A stretch of DNA of 64,000 nt, taken from positions 274,139 through 338,138 of the forward strand of contig NZ_LCZJ02000033.1 in assembly GCF_001012825.1 (NCBI RefSeq), given 5' to 3'. A program made the translations under genes and the position numbers. Shown here in pieces: positions 37,719 to 49,820 of this stretch. Origin of the DNA: Paenibacillus etheri (GTDB taxonomy: Bacteria > Bacillota > Bacilli > Paenibacillales > Paenibacillaceae). The notes under the pieces were generated by a model. It worked only from the letters and a program-made list of their open reading frames with translations, did not search any database and was not told the DNA's origin. Within the stretch, counting starts at the first letter, position 1. Each line of letters starts with the position of its first letter.

Positions 37719-37754
37719 GAAATCCGGTGTATGCAATATTTTACACCGGATTTC
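37719..37754 (+). terminator. Hairpin after the binding-protein gene
   Basis: GAAATCCGGTGTA pairs perfectly with TACACCGGATTTC across a 10-base loop, 17 bases after the stop, followed by TATTTAAT. It probably gives partial termination, raising lipoprotein relative to the enzymes downstream. Confidence 0.7.
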
Positions 37755-37787
37755 TATTTAATAAGCGAAAATAGAAAGGAACCCACT

Positions 37788-40010
37788 ATGCGTTATTCTC
37801 TTATGTGTAAATCTTTTAACGGCAGTGAAGTACTAGACTGTGAGAAATTTTCCGTGAATCTGGAAAACAGTCAATATACTTTTTCCCGCTACCCTTGCAG
37901 TGCTTCGATTACAACGCATACCCTGCCGCATGGCCAACGTTTGGATATTACCTTGTCTTTTCACGAAGTTACAACAGTTCCAATGAATTTTTCGCTTTCG
38001 ATGGAGGCAGGACAATGGAAAAAAAGCAACTATGTATTGATGCCAGGTGCGGTTTATAATGGTAATCGCTTTACAAGCTTGCCTCTTCCCTATCCGCCTT
38101 ATTATGCACCTCCCCAAAATAGCCAACTTACAGATGCCGAAGTCATAACCAGCATTCCTCATCTCGATATTGAGAAAACACAATCGCGAATTTCTTTGCT
38201 TTCTGGTGATATGGCATCTTCTTTGTGCGGATTTTATGATCTCAACGATCAATCCGGTTCTGTCCTGCTCAGTGAGCACCAATGCGGGGGTTATTATACA
38301 GGCTTTACCGTCGATGAGAATCAAGTCGATCGCCAAGCCTCTTTTGTACTGTCCGTTCCGGGCGTACGCGAAAATACGCAATATTTTTTTGGAGATCAAA
38401 ACGACGGACAGGGCTTTCGTCCAGATGTCTCAGCTCCATCTCAAGATACCGGAGCTTTGTTCAAGCAAGGTGAAACATTGACTCTTACTGCTTGTGTCTT
38501 TCATTGGCAGCAAATATCTTTATGGGACTTTTTCAAACAGGTGAATAGTTCGAAAACAACATTGGAGATTCCGGAGCATTTTTATAACGTTCCATTTTAT
38601 AAGGCCTATATAAGTATCAAAGAAAAATACCAAAGAGAAAACTTTATAGAAGAAGGATATTACTCCGTAGGGACCGACTGGAATATACCACAACAGTGTT
38701 GGCAGGCAGGCTGGATTGGTGGAGGCATGAACAGCTATCCGTTCTTACTGGAAGATACATCCGAAGCACGTCAGCGCGCACTGTCTACCCTTCGCTTTAT
38801 TTTTTCACGGTTGCAGCATCCCAGCGGATGGGTGTTCGGCATGTATGGAAACGGAAAATTTTATGGTGACGGCTTCGACAGTAACTCTGACACCATTTTG
38901 CTCGTCCGGAAAAATGCCGACTTGCTCTATTTCGTAATGAAGCAACTATTGTGGCTTTCGGAGAATCACCACTCCACAATCGAGTTTGAGCAACCCGTAA
39001 GGGCTCTTTGCGATGCATTTGTACGGTTGTTCCGAAAATACGGGCAGCTCGGACAGTTCATTGATATGGCTACAGAAGAAATAGTAATAGGCAATTCTGC
39101 CGGAGCGTGTATGGCTGTAGGCGCGTTGGCACTGGCAAGCGAATATTTTCAGTCTGCGGAATACCTCGATGTCGCCGAACAGCTCGGTGAGTATTATTAC
39201 AATAACTATTTAGAAAAAGGCATGCTGAACGGCTGTCCAGGAGAAATCTGTCAAGCACCGGACAGCGAAGCGGCCTTCGCTATGCTGGAAAGCTATCTCC
39301 AGCTCTATGAAACGACCCGAAAGAGCATCTGGCTATCCTATGCGGAATATACCTGTGAAATTGCCATGACATGGGTCATGAGCTATGACTTTGTGTTCCC
39401 TGCACATAGTACAGCTGCAAAGCGTGGTGTGCATAGCAGCGGCACGATATTTGCCAACGCGCAGAACAAGCATTCTGCTCCTGGGATTTGTACACTTTCA
39501 GGCAACAGTCTTCTCAAGCTGTTTCGTTTTACTGGTAATGCAAAATATCTGCAGGATCTACATGCCATTGCACACAGTTTACCGCAGTATGTATCTCTTG
39601 CGGAAGATCTGGAGTTTACCCTCGAAAAAAAATATTTGCCTCCAGGCTATATGAATGAACGTGTGCAAACAAGTGATTGGGAAGGCAAGGAAACCGTTGG
39701 TGAATTCCTCTATGGCTCCAACTGGCCGGAAGTTTCCATGCTGCTTACGTTTGTGGAAGTACCCGGGGTCTATGTGGATTTTACCAGCTGCACTGTTCAG
39801 GTATTCGACCATGTCGAATGCTATGTTACACAGTGGGATCAGGATTCCATACACCTGGAATTGTATAATCCTACAGCGTACAGCACGATGGTTACGCTAC
39901 TTGCGGATGAACGCACAAACGCCCGGCGCTTAACGCATAATTACTTTGGAAATATGAAGACGGTTCCCCTTTCAGCCGGTGAGCGTATACAAATTGAACT
40001 AAAAAAATAA
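37788..40010 (+). CDS. Unrecognised protein, possible six-hairpin glycosidase
   Basis: A 740-residue cytoplasmic protein. The first 270 or so residues look beta-rich. From about 320 on, helical repeats with many aromatic and Gly/Ser-rich loops (WQAGWIGGGMNSYPFLL, GMYGNGKFYGDGFDSNSD, NGCPGEICQAPDSEAAFAML, SGTIFANAQNKHSAPGIC) resemble (alpha/alpha)6-barrel hydrolases. I cannot name a family. The ATG at 37788 has AGAAAGGA 7-9 bases upstream. The frame is open a further 49 codons upstream but overlaps the lipoprotein gene, so that start is rejected. The gene sits between the importer and the Gfo, GH2 and GH38 genes, so a glycan-processing role is likely. Confidence 0.7.
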   Translation: MRYSLMCKSFNGSEVLDCEKFSVNLENSQYTFSRYPCSASITTHTLPHGQRLDITLSFHEVTTVPMNFSLSMEAGQWKKSNYVLMPGAVYNGNRFTSLPLPYPPYYAPPQNSQLTDAEVITSIPHLDIEKTQSRISLLSGDMASSLCGFYDLNDQSGSVLLSEHQCGGYYTGFTVDENQVDRQASFVLSVPGVRENTQYFFGDQNDGQGFRPDVSAPSQDTGALFKQGETLTLTACVFHWQQISLWDFFKQVNSSKTTLEIPEHFYNVPFYKAYISIKEKYQRENFIEEGYYSVGTDWNIPQQCWQAGWIGGGMNSYPFLLEDTSEARQRALSTLRFIFSRLQHPSGWVFGMYGNGKFYGDGFDSNSDTILLVRKNADLLYFVMKQLLWLSENHHSTIEFEQPVRALCDAFVRLFRKYGQLGQFIDMATEEIVIGNSAGACMAVGALALASEYFQSAEYLDVAEQLGEYYYNNYLEKGMLNGCPGEICQAPDSEAAFAMLESYLQLYETTRKSIWLSYAEYTCEIAMTWVMSYDFVFPAHSTAAKRGVHSSGTIFANAQNKHSAPGICTLSGNSLLKLFRFTGNAKYLQDLHAIAHSLPQYVSLAEDLEFTLEKKYLPPGYMNERVQTSDWEGKETVGEFLYGSNWPEVSMLLTFVEVPGVYVDFTSCTVQVFDHVECYVTQWDQDSIHLELYNPTAYSTMVTLLADERTNARRLTHNYFGNMKTVPLSAGERIQIELKK

Positions 40011-40025
40011 TAGGAGGTCCTCCCT

Positions 40026-41240
40026 TTGTTGAATATTGGTGTTATTGGATACGGCGTGCGGATCGACATGCTAATGGATGATTTATTCGCGCTACCTTAT
40101 GAAGTCCAGATCAAGGCAGTAGCAGATCCCGACCATGAGCGCGTGCAGGCTTTAATGAAGAAAGACGGCTCCAAAGAATCGATGCACCAAATGGGAATCG
40201 ATAAAATCGACGGACTTTTGCGCAGCTGCGAGATGAATCCGGATACTATTACCTTTTATACAGATGCGGATGAAATGCTGGACAACGAAAAACTGGACGG
40301 TGTGATCGTAGGTACGAACTGCAACACGCATACTTATTTCGCCAAAAAGGTACTGGATCGCAATCTGCCTCTGTTTTTGGAAAAACCGGTGGCGACTACG
40401 ATGGAGGATCTGAGAACGTTAGCCGACTGCGAAGCGAACGCAACGGCTCCCACAGTTGTTTCCTTCCCGTTACGCGTTACACCGCTGGTGCAGGAGGTCA
40501 AGCGTATTCTGGATGCCGGCACGATTGGTAAGGTGGAGCATGTACAGGCGTTCAACGATGTTCCCTATGGATTTGTTTATTTCCACGACTGGTATCGAGA
40601 TGAATCCGCTTCTAAGGGGCTTTTCCTGCAAAAGGCAACGCATGATATCGATGTCATCAACTATCTGCTCGGTGAAGAACCCGTGAACGTTTGTGCCATG
40701 AAATCCAAACAAATTTATAAAGGCGACATGCCTGCCGGCCTTCGCTGCAGCGAATGTGACAAATGGGAAACCTGTATGGATAGCACTTACAATATCACTC
40801 ATGTGCGGAATGACATTCCGCGTAACGACTATTGCGGCTTTGCGGTAGACACCGGTAACGAAGACTCCGGCAGTATGATTGTGAAATACGAAAGCGGCAT
40901 GCACGTCATGTATTCGCAGAACTTCTTTGCCCGTAAAGGGGCTGCGCGGCGAGGGGCTAGGTTATATGGCTATAAGGGCACCGTGGAATTCGATTTCGCC
41001 ACCAATGAAATCAAAGTATTTGACCATATGAGTGATAAAGTAACCACTGTGCGTCTCGATGATCAAGGCTCGCGTCATGGCGGTGGTGATATTGTACTCA
41101 TGCGGAATTTTGTACACCTGATGCAGGGCAGAACAACCGAATCGATCGCCCCACTAAAGGACGGGATTCGCAGCGCCCTTGTATGTCTGCAAGCCAAAGC
41201 GTTTTCCGAAAGCGATCAATTTTATCCTGTCACTTTATAA
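40026..41240 (+). CDS. Gfo/Idh/MocA-family sugar oxidoreductase, copy 2
   Basis: 404 residues, nearly identical to the protein at 6026-7240 (about 11 substitutions, e.g. V6 for I, Q28 for C, H for Y and I for T in the ITHVRNDIP stretch). It keeps the Rossmann motif, EKP (K120), THDID and the cysteine trio C241/C244/C250. Translation must begin at the TTG at 40026, because AGGAGG lies 8 bases upstream and copy 1 has ATG at the same codon. The weaker start suggests lower expression. It lies 15 bases after the preceding gene and 24 before the GH2 gene, firmly inside the operon. Confidence 0.88.
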   Translation: MLNIGVIGYGVRIDMLMDDLFALPYEVQIKAVADPDHERVQALMKKDGSKESMHQMGIDKIDGLLRSCEMNPDTITFYTDADEMLDNEKLDGVIVGTNCNTHTYFAKKVLDRNLPLFLEKPVATTMEDLRTLADCEANATAPTVVSFPLRVTPLVQEVKRILDAGTIGKVEHVQAFNDVPYGFVYFHDWYRDESASKGLFLQKATHDIDVINYLLGEEPVNVCAMKSKQIYKGDMPAGLRCSECDKWETCMDSTYNITHVRNDIPRNDYCGFAVDTGNEDSGSMIVKYESGMHVMYSQNFFARKGAARRGARLYGYKGTVEFDFATNEIKVFDHMSDKVTTVRLDDQGSRHGGGDIVLMRNFVHLMQGRTTESIAPLKDGIRSALVCLQAKAFSESDQFYPVTL

Positions 41241-41252
41241 ATCAAACGATAA

Positions 41253-44261
<3,009 letters not shown>

Positions 44262-44306
44262 TTACATATGATTTATTTTTACGAATTTTATGATGGAGGT
44301 TATCAA

Positions 44307-46718
44307 ATGTCAGAACAAAAATTCACCCTGTATTTGATTCATCACAGTCACACAGATATAGGCTATACCGATTATCAAGAAAAAATAGAACTGCATCATA
44401 TTAATTATATTAAAGAAGTCATTGATATTCTAAATGCCATTCATGCGGGGAAAACCAAGTGGGAAGGCTTCAAATGGAATTGTGAAAGCTTCTGGTGCGT
44501 AGAGAAATTCCTCGAAACCGCTGATCAATCCTATATAGATGATTTTATTAAATATGTCAAATCGGGTGAGATCGGACTATCCGGCAACTATCTCAACATG
44601 ACAGAATTAGTTGATTATACCGTTCTAAACAATACCATCGCTCGCAGTGTAAATAGTATGGAGCGTTACTCTATTCAAATTACTTCTGCCATGACCGCTG
44701 ATATTAACGGCTATGGCTGGGGATATGCTGATGCGCTATATGAGAATGGGATGCGAAACTTGATGTCCTGCATTCATACCCATCATGGCTACCACCCTTT
44801 ATTCAAGAAGCAAATGCCTTTCTACTGGCAGTCGCCAAAGGGGAATAAGTTGCTTGTATGGAATGGAGAGCATTACCTGATCGGGAATGAGCTGGTTTGT
44901 AACGAATATGATTATGAGTATACGATTCATGATGGTCTAATGCATGAACACTTGAGTAGTTTCGAAATGGCCGAAAAAAGAATCGAGGCCTATGTAAGAG
45001 TGCTAAGAGAGCAGCAGCATCCATATGATTTCGTACCAGTCAGTATCTCAGGAATAATGAGAGATAACTCTCCTGCAAGTACCAAAATCATCGAGTTCAT
45101 TCATGAATACAATGCGATACACGGTCAGGAAATTGAGCTTCAGATGGTAACACTGGATGAATTCTTTGATATTCTAAACCAAGCTGAAGTTGAAATTCCA
45201 ACCTATTCTGGCGATTGGACCGATTGGTGGGCTGATGGCGTAGGCTCTACACCAAATATCGTCCAGCATTATCGCGAAGCAAGCAGAAAGCTGTACGCTG
45301 CACGTCAGCTGGATCCGGATGGGAAAATCATTGGCAAAGAAGTATTCGACAGTACCGAATATAATTTAATGTTCTATGCTGAGCACACTTGGGGTTATTC
45401 TTCATCCATCGTTGAGCCATGGCATCCGAATGTCAATAAACTCGATTTAAGGAAAAGCTTATTTGCGCTCAAAGCCAATGAATCTGCATCAAGAGCTATC
45501 AATAAAATAACTTATTTCCATGGTGAAACTCCTACCTCAGTCCATAAGGAGCTGACTTTTGGAGCTATTAATCCACATGACTTCCCTGTAATAGATGTCC
45601 TAAATGTTAGTTTGGAATCTTTATTTGGACATAAGCATGTTGAAATACTGGAGAAGGATACGGGGCAAGTTGTACCTCATCAAATCGGACATTATGCTCG
45701 TGGATACGAAGTCAATATCCTAGTGAAGCTGGATGCTAAGCAAAAGAAAAGCTACGTGATCAGAGACATTGCCGAACCTCCTTTAATTTCAGCAGGTAAT
45801 TGTGCCAAGATAGCAGTCGAGGGTGTAAACGATTTGGCAACAACATATACCGAAACACTTCAGACGGGCTCAGTTGTAACTCCTTATAAACTGGAAAACA
45901 AGTTCTTCCGTATTCAATATGAAGAAGGACAAGGCATCACTTCGATCTATGACAAAATCAACGGTAAGGAGCTAATCAAACCAACCAGCAAGTTTAGCGC
46001 CTTTACTCCAATTTATGAAGTAACGCCAGTGAAAACAACCCAGTACGAGGAAAGGCGCCTGATGGGACGCAACCGTAAGGCCGTGCATACGCAAAGAGAT
46101 ATCGGAAAACTCCTATCTGCCACTGTATTGGAAGACGGACTACTTTATTCTCGTGTTGAGCTCGGTTACCAGCTGAAAGGCACCAATGCCAGCTCTCTTA
46201 TCCTAACTGCATACAAAGAGATTCCTCGAATTGATGTCGATTTCCGCTTCCATAAAACAAGTGTGTGGGAACCCGAAAATTTGTATTTGGCATTGCCGTT
46301 CACAACAGGCTATGACAATGAAGAATTTTGGGTTGAAAAAACGGGTACGATCTTCCGTCCAAGAATAGACCAATTACCTGGAACATGTACGGATTTCTAT
46401 GCCTTGCAAGATGGCATGTGCTATCAGTCATCGAACAGCTCTCTAATCATCGCGACACCTGATACACCTCTTATTGCAATGGGAGATATCAAATCACATG
46501 AGATCAAATTATGTGGTGAAGAAGGTGTCAACAATATTGATGATGTATATGCATGGGTAATGAATAATTTCTGGGAAACCAATTTCAAAGTAGATTTAGG
46601 CGGATTCCATCAATATCGTTATTCCCTTCTGCTAAATGATTCGAATAACGTAGATGAAGCCTTTAAAACCGCAAAAGCTACGAACTGTCCTGTTCTAGGA
46701 TACTATTCTTTCATTTAA
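44307..46718 (+). CDS. GH38-like glycoside hydrolase, paralogue 1
   Basis: An 803-residue cytoplasmic enzyme of the divergent GH38 group. The metal motif is HHSHTDIGYTD (H15, D17) and the candidate nucleophile D132 lies in MTADINGYGWG. Further barrel motifs are SGDWTDWWADGVGS and YAEHTWGYSSSI. The C-terminal half is beta-rich and ends with VMNNFWETNFKVDLGGFHQY, shared with the proteins at 58846 and 61626. The ATG at 44307 follows GGAGG by 8 bases; a frame extending 13 codons upstream is ignored. It is the last gene of the plus-strand operon. Mannoside specificity is inferred from the family only. Confidence 0.85.
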   Translation: MSEQKFTLYLIHHSHTDIGYTDYQEKIELHHINYIKEVIDILNAIHAGKTKWEGFKWNCESFWCVEKFLETADQSYIDDFIKYVKSGEIGLSGNYLNMTELVDYTVLNNTIARSVNSMERYSIQITSAMTADINGYGWGYADALYENGMRNLMSCIHTHHGYHPLFKKQMPFYWQSPKGNKLLVWNGEHYLIGNELVCNEYDYEYTIHDGLMHEHLSSFEMAEKRIEAYVRVLREQQHPYDFVPVSISGIMRDNSPASTKIIEFIHEYNAIHGQEIELQMVTLDEFFDILNQAEVEIPTYSGDWTDWWADGVGSTPNIVQHYREASRKLYAARQLDPDGKIIGKEVFDSTEYNLMFYAEHTWGYSSSIVEPWHPNVNKLDLRKSLFALKANESASRAINKITYFHGETPTSVHKELTFGAINPHDFPVIDVLNVSLESLFGHKHVEILEKDTGQVVPHQIGHYARGYEVNILVKLDAKQKKSYVIRDIAEPPLISAGNCAKIAVEGVNDLATTYTETLQTGSVVTPYKLENKFFRIQYEEGQGITSIYDKINGKELIKPTSKFSAFTPIYEVTPVKTTQYEERRLMGRNRKAVHTQRDIGKLLSATVLEDGLLYSRVELGYQLKGTNASSLILTAYKEIPRIDVDFRFHKTSVWEPENLYLALPFTTGYDNEEFWVEKTGTIFRPRIDQLPGTCTDFYALQDGMCYQSSNSSLIIATPDTPLIAMGDIKSHEIKLCGEEGVNNIDDVYAWVMNNFWETNFKVDLGGFHQYRYSLLLNDSNNVDEAFKTAKATNCPVLGYYSFI

Positions 46719-46733
46719 TAGCATATGGACCAT

Positions 46734-46764
46734 GAAGAGGACATCATTGAATGATGTCCTCTTC
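46734..46764. terminator. Palindromic hairpin between convergent genes
   Basis: GAAGAGGACATCATT and AATGATGTCCTCTTC form an almost loop-free palindrome 16 bases after the GH38-like gene. No T run is present, but its position suits a bidirectional stop between this operon and the convergent manA gene. Confidence 0.65.
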
Positions 46765-46910
46765 GACGTGGGTCATGAGCTATCAAATATGTGGATTAGA
46801 GTCAAATGCAACCCTGCAATAATACCAAGGGTAAGCTTATGTTCCTTCTCGAAATGCTCTTTCTTTAATGATTCGAACAGCGTTTACTTCAGCTTTATTC
46901 GAAAATTTTG

Positions 46911-48659
46911 CTATGTTCTAACATAGGCCTTGATTGTCCCAATTTTTTTTCCTACGCTATTACCATGAGGGCGTATCGAATAGCTGGCAACTATTGCAGG
47001 AATGATAAATGTTTCAGCATAATGAACTACAAATGGCTCAAAGGCATTTGTAGGGCTTTCGACTATAGCTTCTTCCCCCTCTATTAGATTGAGAACATTG
47101 ACACCGCCATCAGTGTTATGGATGACTGGTCCTGAGAACCAATGTCTTCTTGTTTCAATAAACTGCCTGTCGTGTAAGCCTGTCTTTTCTTCGATCCATC
47201 CATCGCCTTCACCCATTTGTTCTAGACAATTGACTATATTTTCACTGACCCATATCTCGTCTCTTTCCCATTGAATAGAATTGATTCCGTGTTCAAGATG
47301 GACAGGTCTTGGCATCCCATCCATCCCCAACCGTCCCCAATCCCATAATTTAAACGTGAAGTAATTGGGTGTTGCACTTATTTCTAATACCAAGGAATCT
47401 TTACCCTGCGAATGAATAGTACCTGCTGGTATTAAAAAATGGTCATGCTTTTTAGCTGGAAATTGATTAATGTACTTTTGATCGTCAAATTTACTGCCTT
47501 CATCATATGATTGTTTTAAATCTTGAATCATTTCATTGGGATCAATATCATCCTTGACACCCAAATAAACGATAGCATCATCTGCTGCATCAACGATGTA
47601 ATAGCTTTCATCTTGCGTATAATGCACCCCAAACGTTTGTTGCGCATAATCAACCAATGGATGAACCTGTAAACTAAGATTTCCGCCCCCAAAAGTATCT
47701 AAAAAGTTAAATCGAATCGGGAACTCCGCGCCAAAACGTCCATATACCTTTTCTCCCAAAAGATCAACTGGATGTCTAAAAACAGCATTAATAGCTGGGA
47801 CTTCAATTTTAACGTCCCCGTATCTTAGAAAAAGACTATTTTCTTCTGGTACACCATTAAAACTCCAAGCATAATTTTCCACGGACGGATCAAGACCAAG
47901 CTTTTCTTTCATCCATTGCCCACCCCATACTCCAGGGGCAAAGTAAGGAACAACTCTAAAGGGCTGGCTGACTGTTTGCTTTAATCCAGCTAAGTAGGTT
48001 GCCCCCTCTACCAGCTTTGGTTCATTGCTGCAGTTCGTATCTAATAGATAGTCCATTTTTTCAAACAACTTCCTTTTATGTCTGTCCGCAACTGGCCATT
48101 CAAAGAAATAGCCTCTTTTAATCTTTCTAACCGCATCTTCATTACGGTTGTCTGCTCTCCAATTGGAAATTTCATTATTACTATATCTTTTCTGGATTTC
48201 CCACCTTGCTAAATCAGCATATATGAGAATATCAGGATCACATACAAGGGTAGCACCAGAACCATAAATAATGATTAAACCGCTATCAATGTTATTAATA
48301 TCACTTCTAGCCTCTTCCAAACATTCATCATCTAAAAAATCCCCAAAATTATGAAGCGACATCTTCCCAAACACTCTATCCGTTGTTAGATGAAATTTAA
48401 TCATTTCCGTTACTTTATCGCTAGAATAATATAAATCATCTGCAAAGAATGTATAGGCAGGTTCCATTACTGAAACAAGGTTAACTTTTAATTCTTCCAT
48501 TCTTACGCCAGGGTAACAATCGATTGTAACGATTGTCTTTTGCTTTCCTAGTTTTTTTATTGCCCGATTAAGCTCATTCTTAATGTTTCCGTAATCTTGC
48601 CAAGCATGATCACTTGAATTGGATACTAGTATCTCTGGATGCAAATTAAAATTAGCCAT
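46911..48659 (-). CDS. manA: Mannose-6-phosphate isomerase, class I, with N-terminal degenerate kinase-like domain
   Basis: 582 residues. The C-terminal 340 or so are a type I phosphomannose isomerase: cupin zinc ligands in NLSLQVHP and HDHFLIPAGTIHSQG, then a conserved DWGRLGMDG. The enzyme interconverts mannose-6-P and fructose-6-P. The first 230 residues look like a uridine-kinase-type NTPase fold (IVTIDCYPGVRMEELK, LIIIYGSGATL, LIYADLARWEIQKRY) but lack a P-loop GxxGxGK. They are probably regulatory or structural. It lies 4 bases after the ROK kinase gene, giving a mannose-to-fructose-6-P module. AGAAGGGAT precedes the ATG. Confidence 0.88.
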   Translation of the reverse strand: MANFNLHPEILVSNSSDHAWQDYGNIKNELNRAIKKLGKQKTIVTIDCYPGVRMEELKVNLVSVMEPAYTFFADDLYYSSDKVTEMIKFHLTTDRVFGKMSLHNFGDFLDDECLEEARSDINNIDSGLIIIYGSGATLVCDPDILIYADLARWEIQKRYSNNEISNWRADNRNEDAVRKIKRGYFFEWPVADRHKRKLFEKMDYLLDTNCSNEPKLVEGATYLAGLKQTVSQPFRVVPYFAPGVWGGQWMKEKLGLDPSVENYAWSFNGVPEENSLFLRYGDVKIEVPAINAVFRHPVDLLGEKVYGRFGAEFPIRFNFLDTFGGGNLSLQVHPLVDYAQQTFGVHYTQDESYYIVDAADDAIVYLGVKDDIDPNEMIQDLKQSYDEGSKFDDQKYINQFPAKKHDHFLIPAGTIHSQGKDSLVLEISATPNYFTFKLWDWGRLGMDGMPRPVHLEHGINSIQWERDEIWVSENIVNCLEQMGEGDGWIEEKTGLHDRQFIETRRHWFSGPVIHNTDGGVNVLNLIEGEEAIVESPTNAFEPFVVHYAETFIIPAIVASYSIRPHGNSVGKKIGTIKAYVRT

Positions 48660-48663
48660 TATT

Positions 48664-49602
48664 TTATCCCTTCTTTCTAATAGATTGCTTTAATAGATTT
48701 GCTACACCTTTAAATGTACTCAATGAGGTTTCTTCGGAACATTCAATGTTTATCGTTTTGTTCTCAAGCGCTTCATAAATCCCATTCATAAACAAATCTT
48801 TACTTTTTGTAATTTGACCGCCAAGAATGATCGCATCTGGTTTAAAACTTTTTATATATGGATTTAAAACTTTTCCAATATATTCCCCAAACATTTGGAA
48901 TACCATCTTTGCTCTCTGATCTTCATTTTTGCCCATAGCGGCTAGTGTTTCCACTTCGTTGTCTGTTGTACTAAGGCCTAATTCATTCGCCAGTTGTAAG
49001 ATACCTCTTTTAGAAATATAGTCATCGACTATGGATTGCTTAAATGGTTGATTATATATCCAGCCATATTCGGGTACATCTTGTCTGTCTCTTACCAACC
49101 TTCCATTTTCCATAAATGCCGATCCTGCACCCGTACCAATCGTTAAAAAAATTGATTTATTGTAACCTCCAGCCTTACCGGATACATGTTCTCCTAAAGC
49201 AAACAAGCTGGCATCATTATCAAAAACAATCTGAAACTCATTACTTGTCTTTGAATGAAAAGAACTTTCTTGTTTAAGACAATTTATTAATAGATCACGA
49301 AGGTTCACTTCGTATAACTCTTCAAATTTATCGATACCTTTGATGTAACTTATGCCGCTCTCATAATCAAATGGACCTGGAAATGCATAGCCAACTCCAG
49401 TTATTTCGAAGTCTTTATCCAGTATTCCATTGGTTTGCTGCTTAATGATGAATACCAAATGTTCAATGATACTTTCTTTAGTCTCTTTTGATTTCGAGGG
49501 GAAGATAGCATACGAGTTAGGAACTATTTCCCCATCGTCGTCTAAAACAGCTGATTTTATAAACAATCCTCCGACATCAAATGCGATCGAATATTTATTC
49601 AT
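48664..49602 (-). CDS. ROK-family sugar kinase
   Basis: A 312-residue cytoplasmic kinase. The N-terminal phosphate-binding motif is AFDVGGLFIKSAV, the catalytic base region is VFDNDASLFALGEH, and the second phosphate loop is FLTIGTGAGSAF. The usual ROK zinc cluster CxCGxxGC is absent, as in some fructokinase/mannokinase-like branches. It is adjacent to manA, so mannose or a related hexose is the likely substrate. No DNA-binding domain is present, so it is not a ROK repressor. AAAGGGATG lies shortly before the ATG. Confidence 0.88.
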   Translation of the reverse strand: MNKYSIAFDVGGLFIKSAVLDDDGEIVPNSYAIFPSKSKETKESIIEHLVFIIKQQTNGILDKDFEITGVGYAFPGPFDYESGISYIKGIDKFEELYEVNLRDLLINCLKQESSFHSKTSNEFQIVFDNDASLFALGEHVSGKAGGYNKSIFLTIGTGAGSAFMENGRLVRDRQDVPEYGWIYNQPFKQSIVDDYISKRGILQLANELGLSTTDNEVETLAAMGKNEDQRAKMVFQMFGEYIGKVLNPYIKSFKPDAIILGGQITKSKDLFMNGIYEALENKTINIECSEETSLSTFKGVANLLKQSIRKKG

Positions 49603-49820
49603 TACAACTCTTCACATCCCTTTTTGGCAAAATGCCCTTTTTATATTGGATCATTCAATATTTAATTTTAGTATAAATCTTGTTCTCTCCTTAATCTTTT
49701 GAGAAACCAGTCATGTTTTTATAAAATTGAGACATTCGTGATACACGCGTGGAGAAATATGCTACTATCAAAGCGGGAACATTAATGTGGTTCATCATTA
49801 TTTTGAAGGGGAAGATAGTC

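Noticed and set aside
37641-37787. A 49-codon N-terminal extension of the unknown operon protein.
   Set aside because: It overlaps the binding-protein gene and crosses its hairpin; the ATG at 37788 has a proper ribosome site.
46732-46926. A 64-codon plus-strand frame between the GH38-like gene and manA.
   Set aside because: It starts inside a palindromic hairpin, has no ribosome site and no protein-like sequence.
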